A stretch of 37,278 bases of DNA from an uncultured Porphyromonadaceae bacterium (GTDB lineage Bacteria; Bacteroidota; Bacteroidia; Bacteroidales; UBA11471). A model generated the notes under the pieces. It was not told the DNA's origin and searched no databases. It worked only from the letters and a program-made list of their open reading frames with translations. Of the stretch, positions 1-6,971 are shown piece after piece. Numbering within the stretch: the first letter of the stretch is position 1; each line of letters starts with the position of its first letter. The translations under genes and the position numbers were made by a program. Where the stretch lies: NCBI GenBank assembly GCA_900542765.1, contig UQOX01000025.1:1-37278 (forward strand), in the 5' to 3' direction.

Positions 1-304
1 CGACGATGCCAGCTTCACCGTTAAAGACAATACCACCAACGAAGCTATCAACATCGCGGCTGCCACGGCAACCAAGAAAGATGCCGGCAGTGCTGTCATC
101 GAAGAAAGTGCCGACAACACTTCGGTACTCATCTATGCACAGGACGGGGTTATCTATGTAAAGGCCGCCCAAACGGTAAAAGTAGAAGTTTACAGCCTCA
201 GCGGTGCACTCATGAGCCAAGGTGCCTCCGACGCAGCTATCACCTTGCCTCGCGGCATGTATCTTGTAAAAGCCGGTAACCAGGTACAACGCGTTATCCT
301 CTAA
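1..304 (+). CDS. C-terminal end of a secreted protein with a sorting-type beta domain (5' truncated)
   Basis: Only the last 100 or so codons are inside the window; the reading frame begins at base 2 and stops with TAA at 302-304. The final stretch reads VKVEVYSLSGALMSQG followed by LPRGMYLVKAG and ends in QRVIL. This pattern (a V-x-V-Y-S-x-x-G strand, a short turn, then L-P-x-G-x-Y-L-V and a basic end) is that of the small C-terminal beta domains of exported Bacteroidetes proteins, related to type IX secretion tails. What the rest of the protein does cannot be seen. The gene is followed by a strong intrinsic terminator at 346-379, so it is the last gene of its unit. Whether the tail works as a T9SS signal or is a relic is unknown, because nothing else of that system is in view. 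Confidence 0.7.
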   Translation, partial: DDASFTVKDNTTNEAINIAAATATKKDAGSAVIEESADNTSVLIYAQDGVIYVKAAQTVKVEVYSLSGALMSQGASDAAITLPRGMYLVKAGNQVQRVIL

Positions 305-345
305 TCGGGACGTTCACACGATTCCTTTATAGGAACGAAATATCT

Positions 346-379
346 CCGCCGCCGCAGGATTCTGCGGCGGCGGTTTTTT
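346..379 (+). terminator. Intrinsic terminator after the truncated secreted-protein gene
   Basis: A perfect 12-bp GC-rich stem (346-357 pairs with 362-373) with a 4-base loop is followed directly by six T residues at 374-379. It starts 42 bases after the stop codon of the preceding gene and reads rightward. Confidence 0.9.
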
Positions 380-418
380 ATGCCGATTATTGAATACCGG
401 GTGCAGAGCCATGAAAAC

Positions 419-452
419 AAAAGCCCGATAAACAACAGTTTATCGGGCTTTT
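419..452 (-). terminator. Bidirectional hairpin, terminator of the tRNA-Leu gene
   Basis: The arms 419-432 and 439-452 form a 14-bp perfect stem with a 6-base loop. The stem ends in AAAA/TTTT on the two sides, so it can work in both directions. On the minus strand it begins two bases after the tRNA 3' end, which fits a terminator for the tRNA transcript. Confidence 0.75.
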
Positions 453-453
453 G

Positions 454-537
454 TACTCGAAGCGGGACTCGAACCCGCACAGCCGCAATGGCCAAAGGAT
501 TTTAAGTCCTTCGTGTCTACCATTCCACCATTCGAGC
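454..537 (-). tRNA. tRNA-Leu (anticodon UAA)
   Basis: Read on the minus strand the sequence folds as an 84-base class II tRNA. The acceptor arm GCTCGAA pairs with TTCGAGT, with one G-U pair at the end, and an A discriminator follows at 454. The anticodon loop reads CTTAAAA, giving anticodon TAA, and the T arm GCGGGTTCGAGTCCCGC is intact. A long variable arm is present, as expected for leucine tRNA. The 3' CCA is not encoded: the bases after the discriminator are CAA. A Bacteroidetes-type promoter lies about 100 bases upstream at 636-665. Confidence 0.95.
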
Positions 538-635
538 TTCCTTGCGGAAACCGGTTTGTGTTCCGGCCCGGAAATCCTGAGGTCGCGGCAGCCGGCTTTT
601 GTCGTGCCTTTGCGGCCTTTGAAGTTTTCCGCCGG

Positions 636-665
636 CAAAGATAGTGCTTATTCGCGAAAAAACAA
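636..665 (-). promoter_or_regulatory. Bacteroidetes-type promoter of tRNA-Leu
   Basis: On the minus strand the box TATCTTTG (complement of 636-643) matches TAnnTTTG. A TTG (complement of 663-665) lies 19 bases upstream of it, which is the usual distance for the -33 element. The promoter faces the tRNA-Leu gene, whose 5' end is at 537. Confidence 0.7.
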
Positions 666-990
666 TATGGCTCTTTTGAGATTTTTTGCCTTGCGCGGCA
701 TTGAAGGCGATGGGGCACTCCGGCTTTGCCGGTGCGGGGCGACGTGTTTGTGTGTCCCGACCGCTCCTTTGTCTTGGGTGTAGGGCTCAAACAAGGAATG
801 TCTTGTGGCGTTTTTTGATATTGGTTTGAGGGTCCGGTTCTATCCCGAAAGTTGGCGTTTGCCGGTTGTCTTTATAGATATTCACCCCTTTGGCGGGGGC
901 GGCCGAGGCTGATGAGGAAAGGCTCTCCTTGTTCGTTAGTGCTTATTTCCTGTTCATTCGGTCGGATTGGTAATTTTTAAACACTAAAAA

Positions 991-1022
991 TTTGGAGATA
1001 TTAAACGTGTAATTTAATTTTG
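991..1022 (+). promoter_or_regulatory. Promoter of the TetR/efflux operon
   Basis: TTTG at 991-994 and TAATTTTG at 1015-1022 are 20 bases apart, an exact match to the Bacteroidetes sigma-ABfr consensus of TTTG, 19-21 bases, TAnnTTTG. Transcription would begin a few bases after 1022, leaving a short leader before the ATG at 1058. Confidence 0.8.
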
Positions 1023-1026
1023 CGAT

Positions 1027-1046
1027 TAAATCAATCGATTAATTTA
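1027..1046 (+). promoter_or_regulatory. Near-perfect 20-bp palindrome, candidate TetR operator
   Basis: The sequence TAAATCAATCGATTAATTTA pairs with itself at 9 of 10 positions around a CG centre. It lies just downstream of the -7 box, over the expected transcription start, and 11 bases before the regulator's ATG. That is where an autoregulatory TetR-family operator is expected. Binding by this regulator is inference. Confidence 0.5.
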
Positions 1047-1057
1047 TTTGACAGATA

Positions 1058-1693
1058 ATGAAAAACGAAGAAACAAATACCGAGCAGGCTATACTCAAAG
1101 CCGCTGAGGAGCTTTTCCTCGAACAGGGATTTGAGCAGACCACGACCAAGCAGATTGCGCAACGTGCCGGGTGCAACCAGGCTCTGCTGCATTATTATTA
1201 CCGCACCAAGGACAACCTTTTTGTGCAAATCTTCGAAGAGAAGGCAAAGTTTATTGCGACCCATTTTCTCGACATCAATTCGACGGCACAAACGCTCGAA
1301 GAGAGAATCTCCCAGATGGTTGAGTTGCATTTCGAGCTCTTTCGCAAAAATCCCCGTTTGGTCCCGTTCCTGCTGAAAGAGGTGCTCTCCGACCCGGTGC
1401 GCGTCGCTCCGATACTCGACAAGATAAAGCAATATATGGTGAAGATTTTCGGTAAAATCGACGAGGCGTTGCATGAGGAGATCGAGAAGGGCACCGCGCG
1501 GCCTGTCTCGACGTTGAATGTGATTTTGACGCTGGTCTCGCTTGACATGGCTCCTTTTATTATTGCCCCGGTGTTGCAGCGTGTGCTCGACCTCACCGAC
1601 GAACAACTCGACGAACAGCTCGACAAGCGAAAACCGGAGGTGGTAGAAATCTTGTTGCGTCAGATTCGGAAATCACCTTTTGAGCCTGTGTGA
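1058..1693 (+). CDS. TetR/AcrR-family transcriptional regulator of the efflux operon
   Basis: The 211-residue protein has the family's N-terminal helix-turn-helix at about residues 10-55: AILKAAEELFLEQGFEQTT, then KQIAQRAGCNQALLHYYYRTKDNLF, with the typical Y-Y-x-x-K-x-x-L-F end of the recognition helix. The remaining roughly 150 residues are all-helical and would bind a ligand, as in this family. It is the first gene of the operon with TolC, HlyD and ABC genes, the same setting as CecR (YbiH) with YbhGFSR in E. coli, so it most likely represses its own operon and is released by an effector that the pump exports. A palindrome at 1027-1046 is a candidate operator. The effector cannot be told from sequence. 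Confidence 0.9.
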   Translation: MKNEETNTEQAILKAAEELFLEQGFEQTTTKQIAQRAGCNQALLHYYYRTKDNLFVQIFEEKAKFIATHFLDINSTAQTLEERISQMVELHFELFRKNPRLVPFLLKEVLSDPVRVAPILDKIKQYMVKIFGKIDEALHEEIEKGTARPVSTLNVILTLVSLDMAPFIIAPVLQRVLDLTDEQLDEQLDKRKPEVVEILLRQIRKSPFEPV

Positions 1694-1751
1694 GAGGTGC
1701 CGTTGCCTTGCCCTCAAAAATCGAATGAAAAAAACCTAATAAACCTATCAT

Positions 1752-3026
1752 ATGGACACGAAAAAATTTCTTGTCGTCTTTGTCTCGTTCTGTTTGGGAT
1801 TGCCGTGCGCGGGACAAATCACGATAGAAGAGTGCTATCGAAAGGCCCAGGCCAATTATCCCCTTATCAAGCAGTATGACCTTATAGAGAAAAGCCGTGA
1901 GTATAACCTCGCGAATGCCTCCAAGGGATATGTGCCGCAGGTTTCGTTTTCGGCCAAAGCCTCGTATCAATCCGACGTCACCCGGTTGCCGTTTGACTTT
2001 TCGAGTTTGGGTATTTCGGGGGTCGACATACCCACGTTGAGCCGCGACCAGTATGGGGCGACTATCGATGTGACCCAAACGGTGTGGGACGGTGGAACCA
2101 TACGTTCGCGCAAAGAAGAGATACGCACGTCGGCCGAAGTTGAAAAGAAAAACACCGACGTGGCGCTGTATCAAATACGCGCACGGGTCAATCAGCTTTT
2201 CTTTGGCATATTGCTTTCCGATGCCCAGATACGCCAAAACACGTTGTACCAAGAGGAGCTCGAACGCAATCTCCGACAGGTGGAGTCGTATGTCGCCAAT
2301 GGCGTCGGTAACCAGGCCGACCTCGATGCCGTGAAAATCAGCCGCCTCAAAGCGCAGCAGAGCCGCATACAGTATGAGACGACGCGGCGGGCCTATGTCG
2401 AGATGCTGGCCCGGCTCATCGGGGAGGCGATTGCCCCCGATGCCGAATTTGTGAAACCGTTGCCTTCGCCTTCGCCGGCCGGGCGGGTAAACCGGCCCGA
2501 ACTGTCGCTCTATGATTCACAGATAGCCAACCTGCAAGCGCAAGACAAGTCGGTTGTCTCGGGTTTGATGCCGAAACTCGGTCTCTTTTTTACCGGCGGG
2601 TACGGCAAGCCCGGACTGAATATGCTCGAAGATGAGTTTGCCGCCTATTATGTGGCCGGCCTCAAACTCTCGTGGAACCTGGGAGGTTTCTATACCCGGC
2701 GCACCAGCAAGCGGCAGTTGCGAGAGGGTATTCGCGGCGTGGAGTTGCAGCGCGAGACCTTCCTCTTCAATCTCGACATCGACCAGGCACAGAAAAACAA
2801 CGAAATTACCCGGTATGTCGAGCAGTTGCGTTACGACGATGAGATAGTCGCGTTGCGCACGGCCGTAAAAGAGGCTTCGGCGGCCAAGATGGCCAACGGC
2901 ACGCTCTCGGGCACCGACTTTATGCGCGACGTCAATGCCCAGCAAATGGCCGAACAGGAGAAGATTTTTCACGAAATCGAGTTGCTCCTCTCTATTTATG
3001 ACCTGAAATATATTACCAACAACTAA
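1752..3026 (+). CDS. TolC-family outer-membrane efflux protein
   Basis: The 424-residue protein starts with a signal peptide (MDTKKFLVVFVSFCLGLPCAG) and then the OEP-family opening QITIEECYRKAQANYPLIKQYD. Two long helical repeats follow, with Q- and R-rich heptads (for example residues 125-215), the arrangement of TolC trimers that form a channel across the outer membrane and a periplasmic tunnel. The length fits short Bacteroidetes TolC homologues. It lies between the regulator and the HlyD-type adaptor, so it is probably the exit duct of the ABC pump encoded downstream. Adaptor and TolC genes are 13 bases apart, which supports co-transcription. Confidence 0.9.
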   Translation: MDTKKFLVVFVSFCLGLPCAGQITIEECYRKAQANYPLIKQYDLIEKSREYNLANASKGYVPQVSFSAKASYQSDVTRLPFDFSSLGISGVDIPTLSRDQYGATIDVTQTVWDGGTIRSRKEEIRTSAEVEKKNTDVALYQIRARVNQLFFGILLSDAQIRQNTLYQEELERNLRQVESYVANGVGNQADLDAVKISRLKAQQSRIQYETTRRAYVEMLARLIGEAIAPDAEFVKPLPSPSPAGRVNRPELSLYDSQIANLQAQDKSVVSGLMPKLGLFFTGGYGKPGLNMLEDEFAAYYVAGLKLSWNLGGFYTRRTSKRQLREGIRGVELQRETFLFNLDIDQAQKNNEITRYVEQLRYDDEIVALRTAVKEASAAKMANGTLSGTDFMRDVNAQQMAEQEKIFHEIELLLSIYDLKYITNN

Positions 3027-3039
3027 TAAATGCGATGTT

Positions 3040-3957
3040 ATGAATACAACAGGAATCAAGAAAATCGCCCTCCCGGCAGCCCTGTCACTATTGCTTTTCT
3101 CTTCTTGCCGCGACAACGATGGCGAATACGACGCATCGGGGGTCTTCGAGGCGACCGAGGTGGTTGTCTCGGCGCAGGGAGCCGGTGAAATCGTCGAGCT
3201 CAACATCGAAGAAGGTCAGGAGGTGACGGCCGGATTTCTCCTGGGACACATCGATACGGTGCAACTCCATCTCAGAAAAGAACAGTTGCAGGCCAATCGT
3301 CTCGCGGTCGCGAGCCGCCGTTATGACATTCCCCGCCAGGTGGCTTCGCTGCAACAGCAGATAGAGACGCAGAAGCGCGAGCAACTTCGCTTCGAAAACC
3401 TCGTGAAGTCGAACGCTGCCAACCAAAAGCAACTCGACGACATCAATGCCCAAATTGCCTTGCTCGAAAAGCAGCTCTCGGCACAAATCGAGTCGCTCGA
3501 AAACAATAACCGCAGCGTGGCCGGAGAGTTGCTCGGACTCTCGGCGCAGATTGCGCAAATCGAAGACCAGATTGCCAAAAACCGCATTTCGAGCCCCATC
3601 ACCGGGACGATTCTCACCAAGTATGCCGAGCCCGGCGAGTTGGCCACGCAGGGGCGTTCGCTCTTCAAGGTGGCCGACATCGAGCATCTTTTTTTGCGGG
3701 CCTATGTGACGGCCGGCCAGTTGACGATGATGAAGATAGGTCAGCCTGTGCGGGTTTTTGCCGATGAAGGGGAGTCGGGCCGCCGCGAGTATGCCGGTAC
3801 CGTGACCTGGATTTCGGACAAGGCCGAGTTTACCCCCAAGACCATTCAGACGCGTGACGAACGGGCCAACCTGGTATATGCCGTGAAAATCGCCGTGAAA
3901 AACGATGGCTATATCAAACGCGGCATGTATGGCGAGATAAAAATGGCGAAGAAGTAG
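3040..3957 (+). CDS. HlyD/YbhG-type periplasmic adaptor lipoprotein
   Basis: The 305-residue protein has a lipoprotein signal with lipobox LFSSC, placing the acylated cysteine at residue 23. A split lipoyl (biotinyl-like) domain flanks a coiled coil: VVSAQGAGEIVELNIEEGQEV before it and ISSPITGTILTKYAEPGELA after it, at about residues 180-200. The coiled coil (about 75-170) is rich in Q, E and L and contains QLDDINAQIALLEKQL. A beta-barrel domain follows. This is the membrane-fusion protein that links inner-membrane ABC permeases to TolC. It is lipid-anchored here, whereas HlyD itself has a transmembrane helix. The C-terminal half resembles YbhG. Confidence 0.9.
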   Translation: MNTTGIKKIALPAALSLLLFSSCRDNDGEYDASGVFEATEVVVSAQGAGEIVELNIEEGQEVTAGFLLGHIDTVQLHLRKEQLQANRLAVASRRYDIPRQVASLQQQIETQKREQLRFENLVKSNAANQKQLDDINAQIALLEKQLSAQIESLENNNRSVAGELLGLSAQIAQIEDQIAKNRISSPITGTILTKYAEPGELATQGRSLFKVADIEHLFLRAYVTAGQLTMMKIGQPVRVFADEGESGRREYAGTVTWISDKAEFTPKTIQTRDERANLVYAVKIAVKNDGYIKRGMYGEIKMAKK

Positions 3958-3961
3958 GCTT

Positions 3962-4183
3962 ATGGTAAAACTGCGTATGAGCGACAAGGTCTATCGCATT
4001 TGGCAGCTCCTGCTCGACGAGCGATGCATGAGTGTGCCGGGAATAGCCGCGCAAACCTATTATGAGGTCGACCATGTGTTGCTCTCCCCCGGTTGGCACA
4101 TGCGAGACAAGCTTGTCGTCGTATATGATGACGACGGTGTGCTGTTGGCCGAATTGGTAACGCCCACGAGAGAAAACGAATAA
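3962..4183 (+). CDS. 73-residue protein of unknown function inside the efflux operon
   Basis: The frame starts 5 bases after the adaptor stop codon and ends 15 bases before the first ATPase, so it is translated within the operon. The protein has no signal peptide or membrane segment, so it is probably cytoplasmic. The N-terminal part, DKVYRIWQLLLDERCMSVPGIA, looks helical; the C-terminal part, WHMRDKLVVVYDDDGVLLAEL, looks like two beta strands with an acidic turn. I do not recognise a family. It could be a small regulator or stability partner of the ATPases. Good reading-frame packing supports a real gene; its function is unknown. Confidence 0.65.
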   Translation: MVKLRMSDKVYRIWQLLLDERCMSVPGIAAQTYYEVDHVLLSPGWHMRDKLVVVYDDDGVLLAELVTPTRENE

Positions 4184-4198
4184 TCCAAACGAAAACCC

Positions 4199-5119
4199 AT
4201 GTATAGTGTTTCGGTGCAACATCTCAGTAAGTCCTATGGCCGGGTGCAGGCGTTGAACGATGTCTCTTTCGATGTCCTGCCCGGTGAAATCTACGGCATC
4301 ATAGGCCCCGACGGAGCGGGGAAGACCTCGCTTTTCCGCATTCTCACCACGCTGCTTCTGCCCGATGCCGGGACGGCTACCGTTACCGGTCTCGATGTGG
4401 TAAAAGATTACCGGCAGATACGCAACCGCATCGGTTACATGCCGGGGCGTTTCTCGCTCTATCAAGACTTGTCGGTCGAAGAGAACCTCTCCTTTTTTGC
4501 CACCGTGTTCAGCACGACCATCGAGGAGAACTACCATCTCGTTGCCGACATTTACCGGCAAATCGAACCGTTCAAGCATCGCAAGGCGGGAAAACTTTCG
4601 GGCGGCATGAAACAGAAACTGGCCCTGAGCTGTGCCCTCATACACAAGCCCACGGTACTTTTTCTCGACGAGCCTACTACGGGTGTCGACCCTGTATCCC
4701 GCAAAGAGTTCTGGGAGATGCTCATGAAGCTCAAAAAACAGGGGCTGACCATTCTGGTGTCGACGCCTTACATGGACGAGGCTTCGCTTTGTGACCGTAT
4801 CGCCCTCATTCAAAACGGACGTTTTCTCCAAATCGACACCCCGGCCCATATCGTGGCGCGTTATCCCAAGGCGCTCTTTGCCGTGCAGTCGGCCCGCATG
4901 CACCATTTGCTGGACGATTTGCGCACCTACCCCGGCATCGACTCGGCATTCTCTTTTGGGGCCACCTGTCATGCCTCCTTCGACGACCGTTCGGCCGTAG
5001 AAGGTCTCCCGGGTTATTTGGCATCGAAAGGTCACACCGAGGTCGAGATTGCCGAAATAAAACCTTCGGTCGAAGATTGTTTCATGTTGTTGTCAAAAGT
5101 CTCGAAAGATGGAAGATAA
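4199..5119 (+). CDS. ABC transporter ATPase 1 (YbhF N-half-like)
   Basis: The 306-residue nucleotide-binding protein has Walker A GPDGAGKT (36-43), a complete signature LSGGM (133-137) and Walker B VLFLDEP with its catalytic glutamate (153-159). The Q-loop glutamine is missing: MPGRFSLY where the partner has MSQKFSLY. The H-loop histidine is replaced by proline at residue 190 (STPYMDEA). About 80 residues follow the ATPase core, as in drug-exporting ABC-2 ATPases. It corresponds to the N-terminal half of E. coli YbhF, which is one fused protein; here the halves are two genes overlapping by 11 bases. It should pair with ATPase 2 and drive the two permeases downstream. Confidence 0.9.
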   Translation: MYSVSVQHLSKSYGRVQALNDVSFDVLPGEIYGIIGPDGAGKTSLFRILTTLLLPDAGTATVTGLDVVKDYRQIRNRIGYMPGRFSLYQDLSVEENLSFFATVFSTTIEENYHLVADIYRQIEPFKHRKAGKLSGGMKQKLALSCALIHKPTVLFLDEPTTGVDPVSRKEFWEMLMKLKKQGLTILVSTPYMDEASLCDRIALIQNGRFLQIDTPAHIVARYPKALFAVQSARMHHLLDDLRTYPGIDSAFSFGATCHASFDDRSAVEGLPGYLASKGHTEVEIAEIKPSVEDCFMLLSKVSKDGR

Positions 5120-5855
5120 TATTGTCATACACACCGAGGAGCTTACCAAGATGTTTGGCGATTTCACGGCCGTCGACCACATCACGTTCGATGTGAAGCG
5201 GGGCGAGATATTCGGCTTTCTCGGGGCCAACGGCGCCGGTAAGACGACGGCCATGCGCATGTTGTGTGGCCTGAGCCGCCCCACGTCGGGCTCGGGCAGC
5301 GTGGCTGGCTTCGACATTACCCGGCAATCCGAAGAGGTGAAGAAGAACATCGGATACATGAGCCAGAAATTCTCGCTCTATGAAGACCTCAAAGTGTGGG
5401 AAAATCTGCGCCTTTTTGGCGGTATTTACGGCATGAGTACCCGGAAAATCGCAACCGAGACCGAGCGCATCTTGCACGAATTGGGTTTCGAGAGCGAGCG
5501 CGATGTGCTGGTGAAGTCGTTGCCGTTGGGGTGGAAACAGAAACTCTCGTTTTCGGTATCGATTTTCCACGAGCCGAAAGTTGTTTTTCTCGACGAGCCT
5601 ACCGGCGGAGTCGACCCGGTTACCCGGCGGCAGTTTTGGGAACTCATCTATCAGGCGGCCGAGCGGGGCATTACGGTATTTGTCACCACCCACTATATGG
5701 ACGAGGCCGAGTATTGCGACCGGGTGTCGATTATGGTCGATGGGAAAATAAAAGCACTCGATTCGCCGGCCAATCTACGGCATCAGTTCGGTGTGGAATC
5801 GATGGACGAGGTGTTCCGCCGCCTCGCCAGGGAAGCAACACGGAAAGGAGATTGA
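5109..5855 (+). CDS. ABC transporter ATPase 2 (YbhF C-half-like)
   Basis: The 248-residue ATPase has Walker A GANGAGKT (39-46), Q-loop glutamine 86, Walker B VVFLDEP and H-loop histidine 195 (TTHYMDEA). Its signature is degenerate: LPLGW (138-142) in place of LSGGQ, a change known in the second domains of the RbbA/YbhF group. The ATG lies inside the end of ATPase 1 (overlap of 11 bases), which suggests translational coupling and equal amounts of both subunits. Together with ATPase 1 it would form a heterodimer with one full and one weakened ATP site. Confidence 0.92.
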   Translation: MEDNIVIHTEELTKMFGDFTAVDHITFDVKRGEIFGFLGANGAGKTTAMRMLCGLSRPTSGSGSVAGFDITRQSEEVKKNIGYMSQKFSLYEDLKVWENLRLFGGIYGMSTRKIATETERILHELGFESERDVLVKSLPLGWKQKLSFSVSIFHEPKVVFLDEPTGGVDPVTRRQFWELIYQAAERGITVFVTTHYMDEAEYCDRVSIMVDGKIKALDSPANLRHQFGVESMDEVFRRLAREATRKGD

Positions 5856-5856
5856 C

Positions 5857-6963
5857 ATGAAACAGTTCATATCGTTTGTAAGGAAAGAATTCTATCACAT
5901 CTTCCGCGACAAGCGCACGATGCTGATATTGCTCGGGTTGCCGGTCGTGCAGATTCTGCTGTTCGGTTTTGCCCTCACCAACGAGGTCAAAGATGTGCAG
6001 GTGGCCGTTTATGACCCGTCGAAAGATGTGGTGACTCGCCAGATTGTCGAGAAGTTTCGCACCAGTCCCTATTTTGTGCTCGACGACGAACTTGCCGAAG
6101 TCGATGACATCAATGAGGTCTTCAAGTATGGTCGCATCAGTCTGGTTATCGTGTTCAGTGAAAATTTTGCCGAGAATCTCCTGCACACCGGCGAAGCCTC
6201 GGTGCAGCTTGTCACCGATGGTACCGAGCCCAACCAGGCGTCGATGATTACGGCCTATGCTTCGAACATATTGGCTCTTTACCAACAGTCGCTTGCCGAG
6301 CAGGGTCGACTCCCGTTCCGCATCATGCCCGAGATAAAGATGCTCTTCAATCCCCAGTCCGAGAGTGCCTACAACTTTGTGCCCGGGGTGATGGGTATGA
6401 TACTCATGCTCATTTGTGCCATGATGACCTCCATCGCCATCGTGCGCGAGAAGGAGACGGGCACCATGGAGGTGTTGCTGGCTTCACCCATGAAGCCAGT
6501 CTACATAATCCTGGCCAAGTCGGTACCTTATTTCGTGTTGTCGATTCTCGATTTGTTGATGATACTTTTGCTCTCGGTTTATGTGCTGCATGTGCCCGTG
6601 GCCGGAAATCTCTTCTTGCTCATGTTTATCTCGTTGGTGTTCATCTTTTTGGCTCTGTCTTTGGGCCTGCTCATCTCTACGATGGTCGACACGCAGATGG
6701 CAGCCATTCTTGCCTCGGGTATGGGGCTTTTGATGCCGACGATGATACTCTCGGGCCTGGTGTTCCCCATCGAGAGCATGCCCGCTGTGTTGCAATGGAT
6801 TTCGGCCGCCGTACCGGCGCGTTGGTATATCGAGGCCATTAAGAAAATCATGATACAGGGAGTCGGCATGGAGTTTGTGCTCCGAGAGTTGGGTGTGTTG
6901 CTGCTCATGACCGGATTCCTGTTGGCGTTGAGTCTCAAAAAGTTTAAAACCCGATTAAGTTAA
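5857..6963 (+). CDS. ABC-2 type permease 1 (YbhS-like)
   Basis: I place the start at the ATG at 5857, one base after the ATPase 2 stop; a longer frame upstream lies wholly within ATPase 2. The 368-residue protein begins MKQFISFVRKEFYHIFRDKRTM, the typical cytoplasmic start with an amphipathic helix of ABC-2 permeases, then one membrane helix (LILLGLPVVQILLFGFAL). A periplasmic domain of about 140 residues is followed by five membrane helices in the C-terminal half, including VPGVMGMILMLICAMMTSIAIVREKETGTMEVL. The R-E-K-E-x-G-T-x-E motif is the ATPase coupling helix of this family. Substrate is not predictable. Confidence 0.92.
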   Translation: MKQFISFVRKEFYHIFRDKRTMLILLGLPVVQILLFGFALTNEVKDVQVAVYDPSKDVVTRQIVEKFRTSPYFVLDDELAEVDDINEVFKYGRISLVIVFSENFAENLLHTGEASVQLVTDGTEPNQASMITAYASNILALYQQSLAEQGRLPFRIMPEIKMLFNPQSESAYNFVPGVMGMILMLICAMMTSIAIVREKETGTMEVLLASPMKPVYIILAKSVPYFVLSILDLLMILLLSVYVLHVPVAGNLFLLMFISLVFIFLALSLGLLISTMVDTQMAAILASGMGLLMPTMILSGLVFPIESMPAVLQWISAAVPARWYIEAIKKIMIQGVGMEFVLRELGVLLLMTGFLLALSLKKFKTRLS

Positions 6964-6971
6964 AGACTGCC

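Larger units (their letters stand above)
538..1057. other. Intergenic region of 520 bases between tRNA-Leu and the efflux operon
   Basis: No convincing gene is seen here on either strand. Open frames in the stretch lack family resemblance and run through the tRNA. The region holds the minus-strand promoter of tRNA-Leu near 636-665 and, at its right end, the plus-strand promoter and possible operator of the TetR gene. The middle part, about 670-960, shows nothing I can name. Confidence 0.7.

Noticed and set aside
451..783. Plus-strand frame of 110 codons across the tRNA-Leu region
   Set aside because: It runs antisense through the tRNA and its promoter and has no recognisable protein features.
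5791..5856. A longer N-terminus for permease 1
   Set aside because: The extra 22 codons lie within the end of ATPase 2 and encode a polar stretch unlike ABC-2 permease starts; the ATG at 5857 gives the expected beginning.
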